Shown piece after piece: positions 43,811-52,725 of a DNA stretch of 64,000 bases. The translations under genes and the position numbers were made by a program. Source of the stretch: Pelagerythrobacter marinus (lineage in GTDB: Bacteria > Pseudomonadota > Alphaproteobacteria > Sphingomonadales > Sphingomonadaceae); the NCBI RefSeq assembly GCF_009827515.1, contig NZ_WTYO01000006.1, positions 1-64,000 on the forward strand, written 5' to 3'. The first letter of the stretch is position 1. Each line of letters opens with the position of its first letter. The notes under the pieces are model-generated. The model was not told the DNA's origin, ran no database searches, and saw only the letters and a program-made list of their open reading frames with translations.

Positions 43811-43886
43811 GCCGCTTTAGCTCAGTTGGTAGAGCACATCATTCGTAATGATGGGGTCACGTGTTCGAGTCACGTAAGCGGCACCA
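43811..43886 (+). tRNA. tRNA-Thr (anticodon CGT)
   Basis: A 76-base cloverleaf: acceptor GCCGCTT pairs with AAGCGGC, the D-arm is TAGCTCAGTTGGTAGAGC, the anticodon loop TTCGTAA gives CGT reading ACG codons, and CCA is encoded. It lies 60 bases after tRNA-Cys and is probably on the same transcript. Confidence 0.95.
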
Positions 43887-44032
43887 TTCCTCCTCTTCTT
43901 GACCGGTGAATCGATCGCGTCGCTGCGCGCGTGTCGGTACGCGCCTTCGCGGCGATTCGCATGGCCGGACCTGCGCGACCGGCGGGCCCCGCGCGGGGCA
44001 AAAGCCTCGGAAGCGGAGCATTCGCACGCCAT

Positions 44033-44050
44033 ACATTGACATCAATGTCA
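44033..44050 (+). promoter_or_regulatory. Palindromic operator/promoter element before the TonB receptor
   Basis: ACATTGA and TCAATGT are perfect arms around CA (44033-44048), and TGACAT/ATGTCA is an overlapping palindrome (44037-44050). TTGACA within it could be a -35 element. The core ACATCAATGT reappears, as its complement, before the next gene. Confidence 0.55.
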
Positions 44051-44127
44051 GTTAGATTACACAAGGCGCGGGAAGAACGACGACGAATCCGGCCAGACGG
44101 TTCGCGATCGACAAGGGAGAGGACATC

Positions 44128-47100
44128 ATGCGGATTGCCCGTAGTTGCTTTTGCGCCTGCAGTACTTTGGCTCTGATCGCGGGGGGCGCATCGGCCGCCC
44201 ACGCGCAGGAGGAACCGGCGGGCTCGCCAGCCTCCGCCTCCGCGCCGACGGCCGAAGCCGGCGAAACGACCGGCCCGGTCATCATCGTCACCGCGCAGAA
44301 GCGGGTCGAGCGGCTGATCGACGTGCCGATCGCCATTACCGCGCTCTCGAACGAGGCGCTCGACGACTACAAGATCGAAGGCGGATCGGAACTGCTGCGC
44401 GCGGTGCCCAACGTCAACTTCTCGAAAAGCAATTTCAGCATGTACAACTTCTCGATCCGCGGGATCGGGACCAAGGCGATTTCGGCTTCGACCGACCCCG
44501 CCGTGGCGGTCAGCTTCAATAACACTGCGCTGATCCGTAACCGGCTGTTCGAATCCGAATTCTTCGACATGGAACGGATCGAGGTGCTGCGCGGCCCCCA
44601 GGGCACGCTCTACGGCCGCAACGCAACGGCGGGCGTCGTCAACATGATCCCGGCAGTTCCGGAGTTTTCGGAATTCAGCGGGCGGATCAAGGGCGAACTG
44701 GGCAGCTATGATACCCGGCGTCTCAGCGGGCATGTGAACGTACCGCTGGGCGATAGTCTGGCCGTACGCGGAGCGGCCATGATGACGAAGCGCGACGGGT
44801 ACGATTTCAACACTTTCACTGGCAAGCGGGTGAATGGGCGCGACTTGTGGTCAACCCGCCTCTCGATCGGGTTCGAACCGAGCGACAACTTCCGCCTCAA
44901 CGCGATCTGGCAGCATTTCGAGGAAGACGATGACCGCTCGCGCACCGGCAAGCAGCTGTGCGCGCGCGATCCGGGGCCGGCCGAGATCGGCGGGGTCGCG
45001 ACGGACTCGGGTATGCAGGGGAACGTCAGCCGGGGGCGCCTGAGCCAGGGCTGCCTGCCAGTTTCGCTTTATGATGACAGATCGTATGGCGCTCCGAACG
45101 GTAACTCTTTCGTATTCATCACCGTTCCGCAAGAGGTGATGGCGCAGGGGATCGATGGGCGGGTGTTCCCGTTGGTGCAGTCGGTACCATTCCTCCTTCC
45201 CGGCGATCCCTATGCCGGCATCACGCAATCGCGAGATCTGCGCGAGGTTTCCGCCGCCATCGATCCGATATTCCGCGCCAACAACGATATTTTCCAGCTC
45301 AACATGGAACTGGACCTGACCGAGGGACTGACGTTCTATTCGCAGACGACTTATGCGGAAGACAGCTACTATTCATCGCAGGATTACAGCCGCTACGTTT
45401 CTGCGCCAGTGTTCAATGACATTGGCGACAATCTGACCGACATATTTGGAAATCCGGTTCCCGATGGCTGGGACCCTTATCAGGACGGACAATTCTGCGA
45501 TCCCCAACTCGGTTGTTCTGACCGGATTTTGTCGCGCGATCTCAGTCATTCGGAAAATAAGCAGTGGTCGCAGGAATTTCGTCTGCAATCCGATTTTTCG
45601 GGGACGGTGAATTTCAGCTTGGGCGCAAACTATTTGAATTTTGAATCTCAAGACAATTATTATGTATTCAATAATTTATTCACATTGATTGCTCAATATC
45701 ACTATAACCGCGGCAATGGTTATACTTTGGATCCGTGCGAACTCGGATTTGAAGGGTATGAATGCGTCTATATTGATCCCAATCCGCTGGAGAGTGTTAA
45801 CAATCAGGGGCACAATTACTTCCTCAGCCAGAACGGGGTTGAGATCGAATCCTGGGCTGCGTTTGGCGAATTGTACTGGGACATCAACGATCGGCTGAAG
45901 TTGACGGCCGGCTTGCGCTATACGCGTGACGAGAAATTGTCCGACCAGATCCCCAGCCAGACATTGCTCGGCGGTGGACAGGAGAGCCCCTATCCCGGCG
46001 ACAGTTCCGGGGGACGTGTGAACAGCGGATATCCTGCGCTGCCGGATATTGAACAAAGCTGGAGCGAATTCACGGGGCGCCTGGCGCTGGACTGGAAGCC
46101 CGATCTGTCCTTTACCGACGATACGCTGGTCTACGCCCTGGCTTCCCGCGGGTACAAGGGCGGGGGGACCAATCCGCCGCGGGTCGATTTCAACCCCGAC
46201 GTGGTGCAGTATCAGCCGCTGCCGCAGACGTTCGAACCCGAATACCTGAACGCTTTCGAAGTCGGGATGAAGAACAGCTTCGCCAACGGGCGTTTCACGC
46301 TCAACGCGGCAGCGTTCTATTACGATTATACCGATTACCAGGTTTCGCAGATCGTCGATCGCATCGCCTACAACGAAAACTTCGATGCCTCCAGCATGGG
46401 CCTCGAATTCGAAGCGGCGTGGAGCCCCTCGCGGGCGTTCCGTCTGAACGCCACGCTCGGCTATCTTAAAACGCGCATTGCCGACGGCGAGCGGTCGATC
46501 GACGTCACCAATCGCACCCAGGGGAATGAAGATTGGGTCGTGCTGCGCCCGTGGTTGCAGGTGCCATCGAACTGCATAGCGCCCCGGGAATTTGTCGAGA
46601 GGATCTATCAGCATCCTTTTCATCAGTTCGGATTTACACCGCAAGCTTTGATGGTGCTGTGCCCGGGGTCGAACCGGGTCGGCTCCTTCAATCCCGATGC
46701 ACCTCAGGGTACGCTGAATTATTCTGCCTTCTATGGTTTCACCTATGACCCGTTCGCACCTTACAATCCGGACACGGTCGGCCTGAACATCGCTGACGGC
46801 GGCAGCGGGGCACCCAACGGTGGCCGGGGTTTCTACGCCGACCTCTCAGGCAACGAACTGCCCAATGCGCCGAACATGACCTTCAATATCGGCGCGCAGT
46901 ATACGTTCTTCATCGAGGATGGGGACTGGGAACTGACGTTCCGCGGGGACTATTACCGCCAGTCGGAAAGCTTCGCCCGCGTCTACAACACCGAATACGA
47001 CCGGCTGAAGGGGTGGGACAACGTGAACGCCGCGATCACCCTGTCCCGTCCGGATGATCACTTCACCATGCAGCTTTACGTCAAGAACCTGTTCGACAAT

Positions 47101-47208
47101 GCCCCGATCACGGACTTCTTCACCAACAGCGATGATCTGGGCCTGACCACGAATGTCTTCACGCTCGACCCGCGCATCATCGGATTCAGCGCGACAGTGG
47201 GCTTTTGA
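44128..47208 (+). CDS. Large TonB-dependent outer-membrane receptor
   Basis: A 1026-residue receptor. The signal peptide ends at ASAAHA (residue 26). VIIVTAQKR at about 51 is the TonB-box-like start of the plug, which continues to about 190 with IEVLRGPQGTLYGRNATAG. The barrel ends in the C-terminal phenylalanine (FSATVGF). The length, over 1000 residues, indicates several long extracellular loops; the IEGGSELLRAVPNVNFSKSNF segment is typical of receptors for complex carbon compounds in sphingomonads rather than siderophores. The substrate is unknown. Codon composition in about 45400-45960 (residues 425-611) is much AT-richer than in the ends. It probably shares regulation with the next gene. 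Confidence 0.9.
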   Translation: MRIARSCFCACSTLALIAGGASAAHAQEEPAGSPASASAPTAEAGETTGPVIIVTAQKRVERLIDVPIAITALSNEALDDYKIEGGSELLRAVPNVNFSKSNFSMYNFSIRGIGTKAISASTDPAVAVSFNNTALIRNRLFESEFFDMERIEVLRGPQGTLYGRNATAGVVNMIPAVPEFSEFSGRIKGELGSYDTRRLSGHVNVPLGDSLAVRGAAMMTKRDGYDFNTFTGKRVNGRDLWSTRLSIGFEPSDNFRLNAIWQHFEEDDDRSRTGKQLCARDPGPAEIGGVATDSGMQGNVSRGRLSQGCLPVSLYDDRSYGAPNGNSFVFITVPQEVMAQGIDGRVFPLVQSVPFLLPGDPYAGITQSRDLREVSAAIDPIFRANNDIFQLNMELDLTEGLTFYSQTTYAEDSYYSSQDYSRYVSAPVFNDIGDNLTDIFGNPVPDGWDPYQDGQFCDPQLGCSDRILSRDLSHSENKQWSQEFRLQSDFSGTVNFSLGANYLNFESQDNYYVFNNLFTLIAQYHYNRGNGYTLDPCELGFEGYECVYIDPNPLESVNNQGHNYFLSQNGVEIESWAAFGELYWDINDRLKLTAGLRYTRDEKLSDQIPSQTLLGGGQESPYPGDSSGGRVNSGYPALPDIEQSWSEFTGRLALDWKPDLSFTDDTLVYALASRGYKGGGTNPPRVDFNPDVVQYQPLPQTFEPEYLNAFEVGMKNSFANGRFTLNAAAFYYDYTDYQVSQIVDRIAYNENFDASSMGLEFEAAWSPSRAFRLNATLGYLKTRIADGERSIDVTNRTQGNEDWVVLRPWLQVPSNCIAPREFVERIYQHPFHQFGFTPQALMVLCPGSNRVGSFNPDAPQGTLNYSAFYGFTYDPFAPYNPDTVGLNIADGGSGAPNGGRGFYADLSGNELPNAPNMTFNIGAQYTFFIEDGDWELTFRGDYYRQSESFARVYNTEYDRLKGWDNVNAAITLSRPDDHFTMQLYVKNLFDNAPITDFFTNSDDLGLTTNVFTLDPRIIGFSATVGF

Positions 47209-47333
47209 TCGCGGCGCTGGCGAAGACTGGTGCGACATGGTCAAGGCGAAAGGTCCGTAAGCGGTGTAAATAATAATTTATCCGACTTTCAGCGACTTAG
47301 CAAAAAGAGGCCCAGCGGCGATTTGCCATTATA

Positions 47334-47345
47334 AACATTGATGTT
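47334..47345 (+). promoter_or_regulatory. Second copy of the ACATTGATGT palindrome
   Basis: AACATTGATGTT is the reverse complement core of the site before the TonB receptor. It lies 83 bases from the next start. Shared spacing and sequence suggest a common regulator for both genes. Confidence 0.5.
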
Positions 47346-47427
47346 AACGTAAGTTCGCTCGGTTCCTAATCGACCGAGTCGCCGGGAACGGTGTTCAACG
47401 GGAACTGAAATCCGAGGAGAGGAAATC

Positions 47428-47904
47428 ATGAAAAAGACATTGGTTGCACTCGCCGCCACAGCCGCGCTCTGCACGGCGCCTTCGGCCAGCGCCGATACCT
47501 GGTCGCCGTCCGGAAGCTGGCAGATGTCGGGCACCGTAACCGTGCACAAGGGCATGACGCTCAACTGCCCGCTGACGATCAACGCCACGGTCCCGTCGGG
47601 CGGCGCGACGGCTTCGGCGACTCCTTCGTTCAGCGGCTTTCCCTGCGGGACCATCACCTTCAACGGCACGCCCTACCTCGCGGAACTGCAGCCGGATGGC
47701 ACGACGCTCACGTTGTTCAATGTTTCGGTGAATACCATCACCTCGGGCGGATGCTCGGGCGATATCAGCGGGCAGTGGGACAACAGCGCCAAGACGCTGA
47801 CCGTCAACACCACGCTGCCGGAGACGGCGCCGGGCACTGGCGACTGCACGATTGCCGGCACGCTGACTCTCAATTCGCCGTCGGGCGGTTCGATCACTCC
47901 TTGA
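47428..47904 (+). CDS. Small exported protein, possibly PraB-like
   Basis: A 158-residue exported protein with a signal peptide cleaved after SASA (about residue 22). The mature part has glycine-, threonine- and serine-rich beta-strand character and four cysteines (C47, C73, C109, C140) that can form two disulfides. The general outline (a KG-x-x-x-x-C-P-L-T segment, then paired Gly/Thr repeats and a terminal C-T-I-A-G-T) is loosely like PraB, a secreted protein that aids alkane oxidation in Pseudomonas; I hold this at low confidence. It lies 219 bases after the TonB receptor stop and has its own promoter-like motif and terminator. Confidence 0.55.
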   Translation: MKKTLVALAATAALCTAPSASADTWSPSGSWQMSGTVTVHKGMTLNCPLTINATVPSGGATASATPSFSGFPCGTITFNGTPYLAELQPDGTTLTLFNVSVNTITSGGCSGDISGQWDNSAKTLTVNTTLPETAPGTGDCTIAGTLTLNSPSGGSITP

Positions 47905-48027
47905 TCGTTCGACGGAAAGGTCGTGGCCCTGGCCTGGGCCGCGGCAATGGTGGCGGGGCAATAGACCGTCACTCTCCTGAACTCGCGCGCCTGTCCAGCG
48001 CGCGGGGCCTTCACCAGGCCTAGACTC

Positions 48028-48065
48028 GTGCCGCGGCCCACATCCGGGCCGCGGCACCACTTTTT
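48028..48065 (+). terminator. Intrinsic terminator after the small exported protein gene
   Basis: GTGCCGCGGCCC (48028-48039) pairs exactly with GGGCCGCGGCAC (48046-48057) around a six-base loop, and TTTTT follows at 48061. It is a strong rightward terminator. Confidence 0.92.
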
Positions 48066-48146
48066 GCAGGGTAGTTTCGTGCGGCCATTGCGACAGGTGC
48101 GATCCCATCTGGCGATCGGGGCCCCACCGGGGCAATCTCCGGGATC

Positions 48147-50702
48147 ATGAGGAGGCCGACCATCTGCCGGGCCGGGGGGTCTTGTGCGGCGATGTCGCTC
48201 CTCGCCATGCTGGTCGCCTGTCCGCTTCACGCGCAGGGCACGGTACGCGATCGCGCCGGACAGCTCGCGGAGCGCGCGAGCACCGCGAATGCGGCGGAGG
48301 CCGACGACGCGACCGGCCCGGAGGCCGACATCGTCGTTACCGCGCCGCGCCGCGGGGAAGCGGTCGTGGCGGCGGAAACCGAACTCGGCGAGGGGGAGAT
48401 CGCCGCGCAGGGCGCGGCCACGATTTCCGACCTGCTCGAGCGGCTCGGCCCCCTCGTCGATCCTTCGGGGGAGGAGCCGGTCATCCTCGTCAACGGCAAG
48501 GAAGTCGGCTTCGACCGTTCGATCCTCGCCTATCCGCCGGAGGCGCTGGAGCGGCTCGGCCTGCTCGGGCCGGGGGCCGCGGCGCGATACGGGCACCCGG
48601 CGGGCAAGCGGGTGATCAACCTCGTGCTCAAGCCGTCGTTCGTCCAGCGCTCGGCCGAACTGGCGGGCCGCGTGCCCACGCGCGGCGGACGCCACGGCGG
48701 CGACCTGCAACTGGGACAGGTTGCGATCACGGGCGAAAGCCGCTGGCACGCCCAGGCTCGCCTGTCGTTCGATGGCCCGCTGCACGAGAGCGCACGCGGG
48801 CTTTCGTCCGGGGCGGCGGACCTGGCCGGCCACGTCCGGGGCTTGGCAGGCGAGGAGATCGATCCGGCGCTGAGCGCGCTCGCCGGAAGGATCGTGACGG
48901 TGGCACCGCTGCCGCGCACCAGCGGCCGCGACACCCCGGCGCTGCCGGCGTTCCTGCCCGCGCAGGACGCAGGCACCCCGGCGAAGGGTGCGCGCTACGC
49001 GACCCTTCTGCCCGCGACGCGCAACCTCAGTGTCACGCTCGGCCTCGGGCGACCGCTCGGCCCCTTCAGCGCCACCGCCAGCCTGACCGCGACCGCCAGC
49101 AAGACCGTCGACGAGCGCGGCCTGCCCGAGATCGCGACCATCCTTCCCGCCGAAAGCCGCCGGTCGCCTTTCGCCCGCGACGTCGTCCTGTCCCGTCCGC
49201 TCGACGGCGACGCCCCGCTACGGGGGGAAAACGCGGCGCGCTCGCTGGCCCTGGCGCTTGCGCTGTCGGGGCCGGTGGCCGGCTGGCGCACCAACCTGTC
49301 GGCGACTTACGTCCGCAATCGGGGCCGCACCTTGCAGGAAGAGGGGATCGATGCCGCGAGAGTGGCCGCCATGCTGGGGCCGGGCGGTTCGCTCAGCCCT
49401 TACCGCCCGTGGTCGCGCAGCCTCCTGCGGGCCAGTCGCAGCCGTTCCGCAAGCGACATGCTGGGCATGCGGCTGAGTGCGGCGAAGCCGGTCTTCGCGC
49501 TTTCGGGCGCGCCGGTCAGCGCCCGGGTCACGCTCGACGGCTCGCACTCGGCGAGCCGGTTCGTCCCGCTCGATCGCCTCGGCAACGCGCTGGCGGGCGC
49601 AACCCGCACCGCCCATCGGCGCGCTTCGGGCGAGATCTCGCTGGCGGTGCCGCTCGCGCGCCGCGGGGAGGGAGGGCTCGTGCCGCTCGGCGATCTCGCG
49701 CTCGATCTCTCGGCGGGTTTCCGGGCCGCTTCGGGCAGCGCGCTGCGCCGGCAGTACGGGGCCGGCTTCACCTGGTCGCCCTTCGCGCCGCTGCGGCTGT
49801 CGGGATCGTTCGAACACAGCGAGACGGTCCCTTCGAACGACGATCTCGGCGCGCCGCGGGTGGAAACGGTGCGGCGCGTCTACGACTTCGAGCGGCAGGA
49901 AATCGCGGAGCCGCTGTGGATCACCGGGGGGAACCCCGCGCTGGGGCCGGGAACGCGACGAAGCCTGTCGCTCGCCGCGCGCCTGCAGCCGCTCGGCAGC
50001 CCGGTGCTCGCGCTCGACGTTCGTTATCGCCGGAACGACAGCGAAGGCGGCGTTGCGCCGTTCCCGGACCTGACGCCGGCGACCGAGGCGGTATTTCCCG
50101 AACGCGTGACCCGCGATGCCGCGGGGCGCCTGGTCGCGGTCGATGCGCGCCCGATCAACCTCGCGCGATCGGAGCGGCGCGAGCTGGCATCGGGCATTGC
50201 CGTGCGCCTGCCCGACCCGGCAGGTGGCGCCGCCGCGGGGGCCGTGCGTTACACGCTCTCGGTCAACCACACGTGGAAGATCGCGGACCGGATCGTGCCC
50301 CACGCGGGGCTTGCGCCGATCGACAGGCTCGCGGCCAATGGCCAGTCGCGCCACGTCCTCTCGGCCCGGGCTTCCGCCGGACGCAGGACGCTGGGCCTGA
50401 ACCTGCAGGCAAGCTGGAGCAGCCCGGCGCGGGTGCGCTCTGCCAGCGGGGCGGCCGACTACCGCTATCGACCGCCGCTGCGGATCGACCTCGGCCTGTT
50501 CGTAGAGCCTGCCGCGCTCGTGCCTGCAGGCGGACCCGGCGGCGCCTTGCGCGACCTGCGCCTGTCGCTGGATGTCGAGAACCTGTTCGACACCTATCGC
50601 CGGGTCACCCTGTCCGGCGGCAGTCCCGCGCCCGGTTTCGCCCGCTACCAGGTCGATCCGCTGGGCCGCCAGGTCACGCTTTCGCTGCGCAAGACGTTCT
50701 GA
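48147..50702 (+). CDS. TonB-dependent receptor-like outer-membrane protein
   Basis: An 851-residue protein with a signal peptide to about residue 30, then a DIVVTAPRR box and a shortened plug-like domain (about 60-180: EEPVILVNGKEVGFDRSIL, then RYGHPAGKRVINLVLKP). The rest is a large beta-barrel rich in Arg, Ala and Leu ending in KTF. The plug lacks several parts of ordinary receptors, notably an RGPQG-like turn. It may be a sphingomonad-specific receptor with a different transport cycle. It starts 82 bases after the terminator of the previous gene and has no cobalamin riboswitch. The substrate is unknown. Confidence 0.75.
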   Translation: MRRPTICRAGGSCAAMSLLAMLVACPLHAQGTVRDRAGQLAERASTANAAEADDATGPEADIVVTAPRRGEAVVAAETELGEGEIAAQGAATISDLLERLGPLVDPSGEEPVILVNGKEVGFDRSILAYPPEALERLGLLGPGAAARYGHPAGKRVINLVLKPSFVQRSAELAGRVPTRGGRHGGDLQLGQVAITGESRWHAQARLSFDGPLHESARGLSSGAADLAGHVRGLAGEEIDPALSALAGRIVTVAPLPRTSGRDTPALPAFLPAQDAGTPAKGARYATLLPATRNLSVTLGLGRPLGPFSATASLTATASKTVDERGLPEIATILPAESRRSPFARDVVLSRPLDGDAPLRGENAARSLALALALSGPVAGWRTNLSATYVRNRGRTLQEEGIDAARVAAMLGPGGSLSPYRPWSRSLLRASRSRSASDMLGMRLSAAKPVFALSGAPVSARVTLDGSHSASRFVPLDRLGNALAGATRTAHRRASGEISLAVPLARRGEGGLVPLGDLALDLSAGFRAASGSALRRQYGAGFTWSPFAPLRLSGSFEHSETVPSNDDLGAPRVETVRRVYDFERQEIAEPLWITGGNPALGPGTRRSLSLAARLQPLGSPVLALDVRYRRNDSEGGVAPFPDLTPATEAVFPERVTRDAAGRLVAVDARPINLARSERRELASGIAVRLPDPAGGAAAGAVRYTLSVNHTWKIADRIVPHAGLAPIDRLAANGQSRHVLSARASAGRRTLGLNLQASWSSPARVRSASGAADYRYRPPLRIDLGLFVEPAALVPAGGPGGALRDLRLSLDVENLFDTYRRVTLSGGSPAPGFARYQVDPLGRQVTLSLRKTF

Positions 50703-50802
50703 CGCGCGGCAGGACAGCGGGCCGTCCAGCGCGCCCCTGTCGCCGATGCGATCGCCCGCCGGGCTATTGCCATCGGCAGGCCGGATGGCGCAGGGGCGGG
50801 CC

Positions 50803-50988
50803 ATGGTCGATCCGGTTCCTTCCCCCTGCCGCAATGTCTGCCGCGTTTCGGCGGACGGGGGGCTGTGCGAGGGGTGCGGGCGCACGCTGGACGAGATCGG
50901 GCGCTGGGCGGCCGCTTCGGAGCGGGAGCGGCGCGCGATCGTTGCCGCCGCCGCCGCGCGGCTTTCGCAGGTCAGGCCGGGCCGGTGA
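50803..50988 (+). CDS. DUF1289 small cysteine protein
   Basis: A 61-residue protein with the DUF1289 pattern CRNVCRVSADGGLCEGCGRTLDEI, four cysteines suited to bind zinc. No function is known. ATG 50785 is in frame and would add six residues; I prefer 50803 because GGGGCGGG lies at a usual ribosome-binding distance. The last 17 bases overlap the end of the convergent btuD gene. Confidence 0.8.
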   Translation: MVDPVPSPCRNVCRVSADGGLCEGCGRTLDEIGRWAAASERERRAIVAAAAARLSQVRPGR

Positions 50989-51745
50989 CGGCCAGCGCCA
51001 GGCCGTCGGCGCTTCGATCGATCCGGGCGGCGACCCCGAACACATCGGCCAGGCGCGCCGGGGTCATCGTGTCCTCCACCGTGCCGTCGGCCACGATCGC
51101 GCCGTCCTTCATCCACAGCAGGCGGTCGGCATAGCGGGCAGCCAGCGCCAGATCGTGCATCACGGTCAGCACCCCGTGCCCCGCGCGGGCGGCCCGGGCG
51201 AAAAGCGCCGCGACCTCGTGCTGGTAGAGCGGATCGAGCGCCGCGACCGGCTCGTCCGCGACCAGCAGGGGAGCCTCGGCCGCGAGCGCGCGGGCGAGGT
51301 GGACGCGGGCCAGCTCGCCCCCCGACAGGGTATCGGCGGCGCGGTCCTCCAGCCCCGCCAGGCGGCAGGCGGCGATCGCGCGCGCCACCGCGCGGGCGTC
51401 GTCGGCCGCCAGCCGCCCGGGGGCGACGCCGTGGGCAAAGCGGCCGAGAGCGATCACGTCGCGCACCGGGACCGGCCAGGCCAGCGGGCGCGTCTGGGGC
51501 AGGTAGGCGACCTTACGGGCGCGCGCGGCGGGGGAGAGGCTGCGCACCTCGGCCCCGTCGATCGTCGCGCTTCCAGCGCTTGGCGGCAGCAGGCCGAGGG
51601 CAAGCCGCAGCAAGCTGGACTTGCCCGAGCCGTTGGGCCCGATCAGCATCGTCAGCGTGCCGGGCGCGAGGCGAAAGCTCGCCCCTGCCACCAGCCGCCG
51701 CCCGCCCGCCTCGAACGATAGGCCTCGCGCTTCCAGCACGCTCAT
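50972..51745 (-). CDS. btuD: Cobalamin ABC transporter ATPase
   Basis: A 257-residue ABC ATPase. Walker A is GPNGSGKSS (36-44), the signature is LSGGELARVHLARAL near 138, Walker B LLVADEPVAALDP follows, and MHDLALA supplies the switch histidine. Iron-siderophore, haem and B12 ATPases look alike; the riboswitch upstream of btuF assigns this one to cobalamin. Its ATG overlaps the btuC stop by four bases. It is the last gene of the btuFCD operon. Confidence 0.88.
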   Translation of the reverse strand: MSVLEARGLSFEAGGRRLVAGASFRLAPGTLTMLIGPNGSGKSSLLRLALGLLPPSAGSATIDGAEVRSLSPAARARKVAYLPQTRPLAWPVPVRDVIALGRFAHGVAPGRLAADDARAVARAIAACRLAGLEDRAADTLSGGELARVHLARALAAEAPLLVADEPVAALDPLYQHEVAALFARAARAGHGVLTVMHDLALAARYADRLLWMKDGAIVADGTVEDTMTPARLADVFGVAARIDRSADGLALAVTGPA

Positions 51746-52725
51746 CGCGACAGTCCCCCGCGCGCCGCGATCCAGGCGAAGACCGGCGCGCCGACGAGCG
51801 CGGCGACCACGCCCAGCCGGAGCTCGGCATCGGTCGGCAGGAGTCGCACCCCGATGTCGGCGAGGACGAGCACCAGCGCGCCGAGCAGGGCCGACGGCAC
51901 GAGCAGCCGGGCCGGGTCGTGGCCGACCAGCGGGCGGACCAGGTGCGGCGCGACGATCCCGACGAAGCCGATCGCGCCGGCCAGCGAGACCGCGGCCCCG
52001 GTCGCCAGTCCCGCGCCCAGGATCACCGCGAGCCGTTGCCGCCGCAGGTCGAGGCCGATCCCCTCGGCCGCTTCCTCGCCCAGCGTCAGCGCCGCGAGCC
52101 CGCGCCGGCTGGCAAGGAGCACTGCGACGCCGAGGACGAAGAAAGGCGCGGCATGGGCGAGATCGGCGAAGCTGCGATTGGCCACGGTGCCCAAGGTCCA
52201 GTTGATCATGTCGGCCAGGGTGAAGGGATTGGGCGCGAGGTTCATCAGCAGCGCCATCAGCGCGGCGGAGAAGCTGGACAGGCCGATCCCGACGAGGATC
52301 AGCGTGACCGCCGATCGCGCGCGCAGCGCGGCAATGCCGACCAGGACGGTCGCGGCGAGCGCGCCGGCCACCGCGGCCAGCGGCAGGACAAGCGGCCCCG
52401 TGCCGGCGAGGCCGAAGAACAGCACGAAAGTGGCGAACAGCGCGGCCGTGGCCGAGACGCCGAGAATACCCGGCTCGGCCAGCGGATTGCGCAGCAGCCC
52501 CTGCAGCGCAGCGCCGCTCATCCCCAGCGCCGCGCCGACCATGGCCGCCGCCAGCGCGCGCGGCAGGCGGATCTGCCAGACGACGAGCACGTCGCCGGCT
52601 TCCCCGCCCAGGGCAAGCGCGCCCAGCACCGCGCCCGGCGCGAGGGCGACCGAGCCGAGGAGGAGCGCGAGGAAAATCCCCCCGGCAAGGAGGGCGCCGA
52701 GGGCAATGTTCGTGCGCGCCGTCAC
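51742..52725 (-). CDS. btuC: Cobalamin ABC transporter permease
   Basis: A 327-residue inner-membrane permease of the BtuC/FecCD type with about ten helices. RLPRALAAAMVGAALGMSGAALQG, NPLAEPGILGVS and GFVGIVAPHLVRPLVGHDPARLLVPSALLGA are diagnostic; the latter contains the segment contacting the ATPase. The start is GTG at 52725, which overlaps the btuF stop by four bases (GTGA). It pairs with btuD and btuF for vitamin B12 import, as the riboswitch indicates. Confidence 0.9.
   Translation of the reverse strand: MTARTNIALGALLAGGIFLALLLGSVALAPGAVLGALALGGEAGDVLVVWQIRLPRALAAAMVGAALGMSGAALQGLLRNPLAEPGILGVSATAALFATFVLFFGLAGTGPLVLPLAAVAGALAATVLVGIAALRARSAVTLILVGIGLSSFSAALMALLMNLAPNPFTLADMINWTLGTVANRSFADLAHAAPFFVLGVAVLLASRRGLAALTLGEEAAEGIGLDLRRQRLAVILGAGLATGAAVSLAGAIGFVGIVAPHLVRPLVGHDPARLLVPSALLGALVLVLADIGVRLLPTDAELRLGVVAALVGAPVFAWIAARGGLSR

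Noticed and set aside
47905-48146. Search for a cobalamin riboswitch before the second receptor-like gene
   Set aside because: The receptor is beside btuFCD, so B12 control seemed likely, but there is no B12 box or related fold here; only the terminator is seen.
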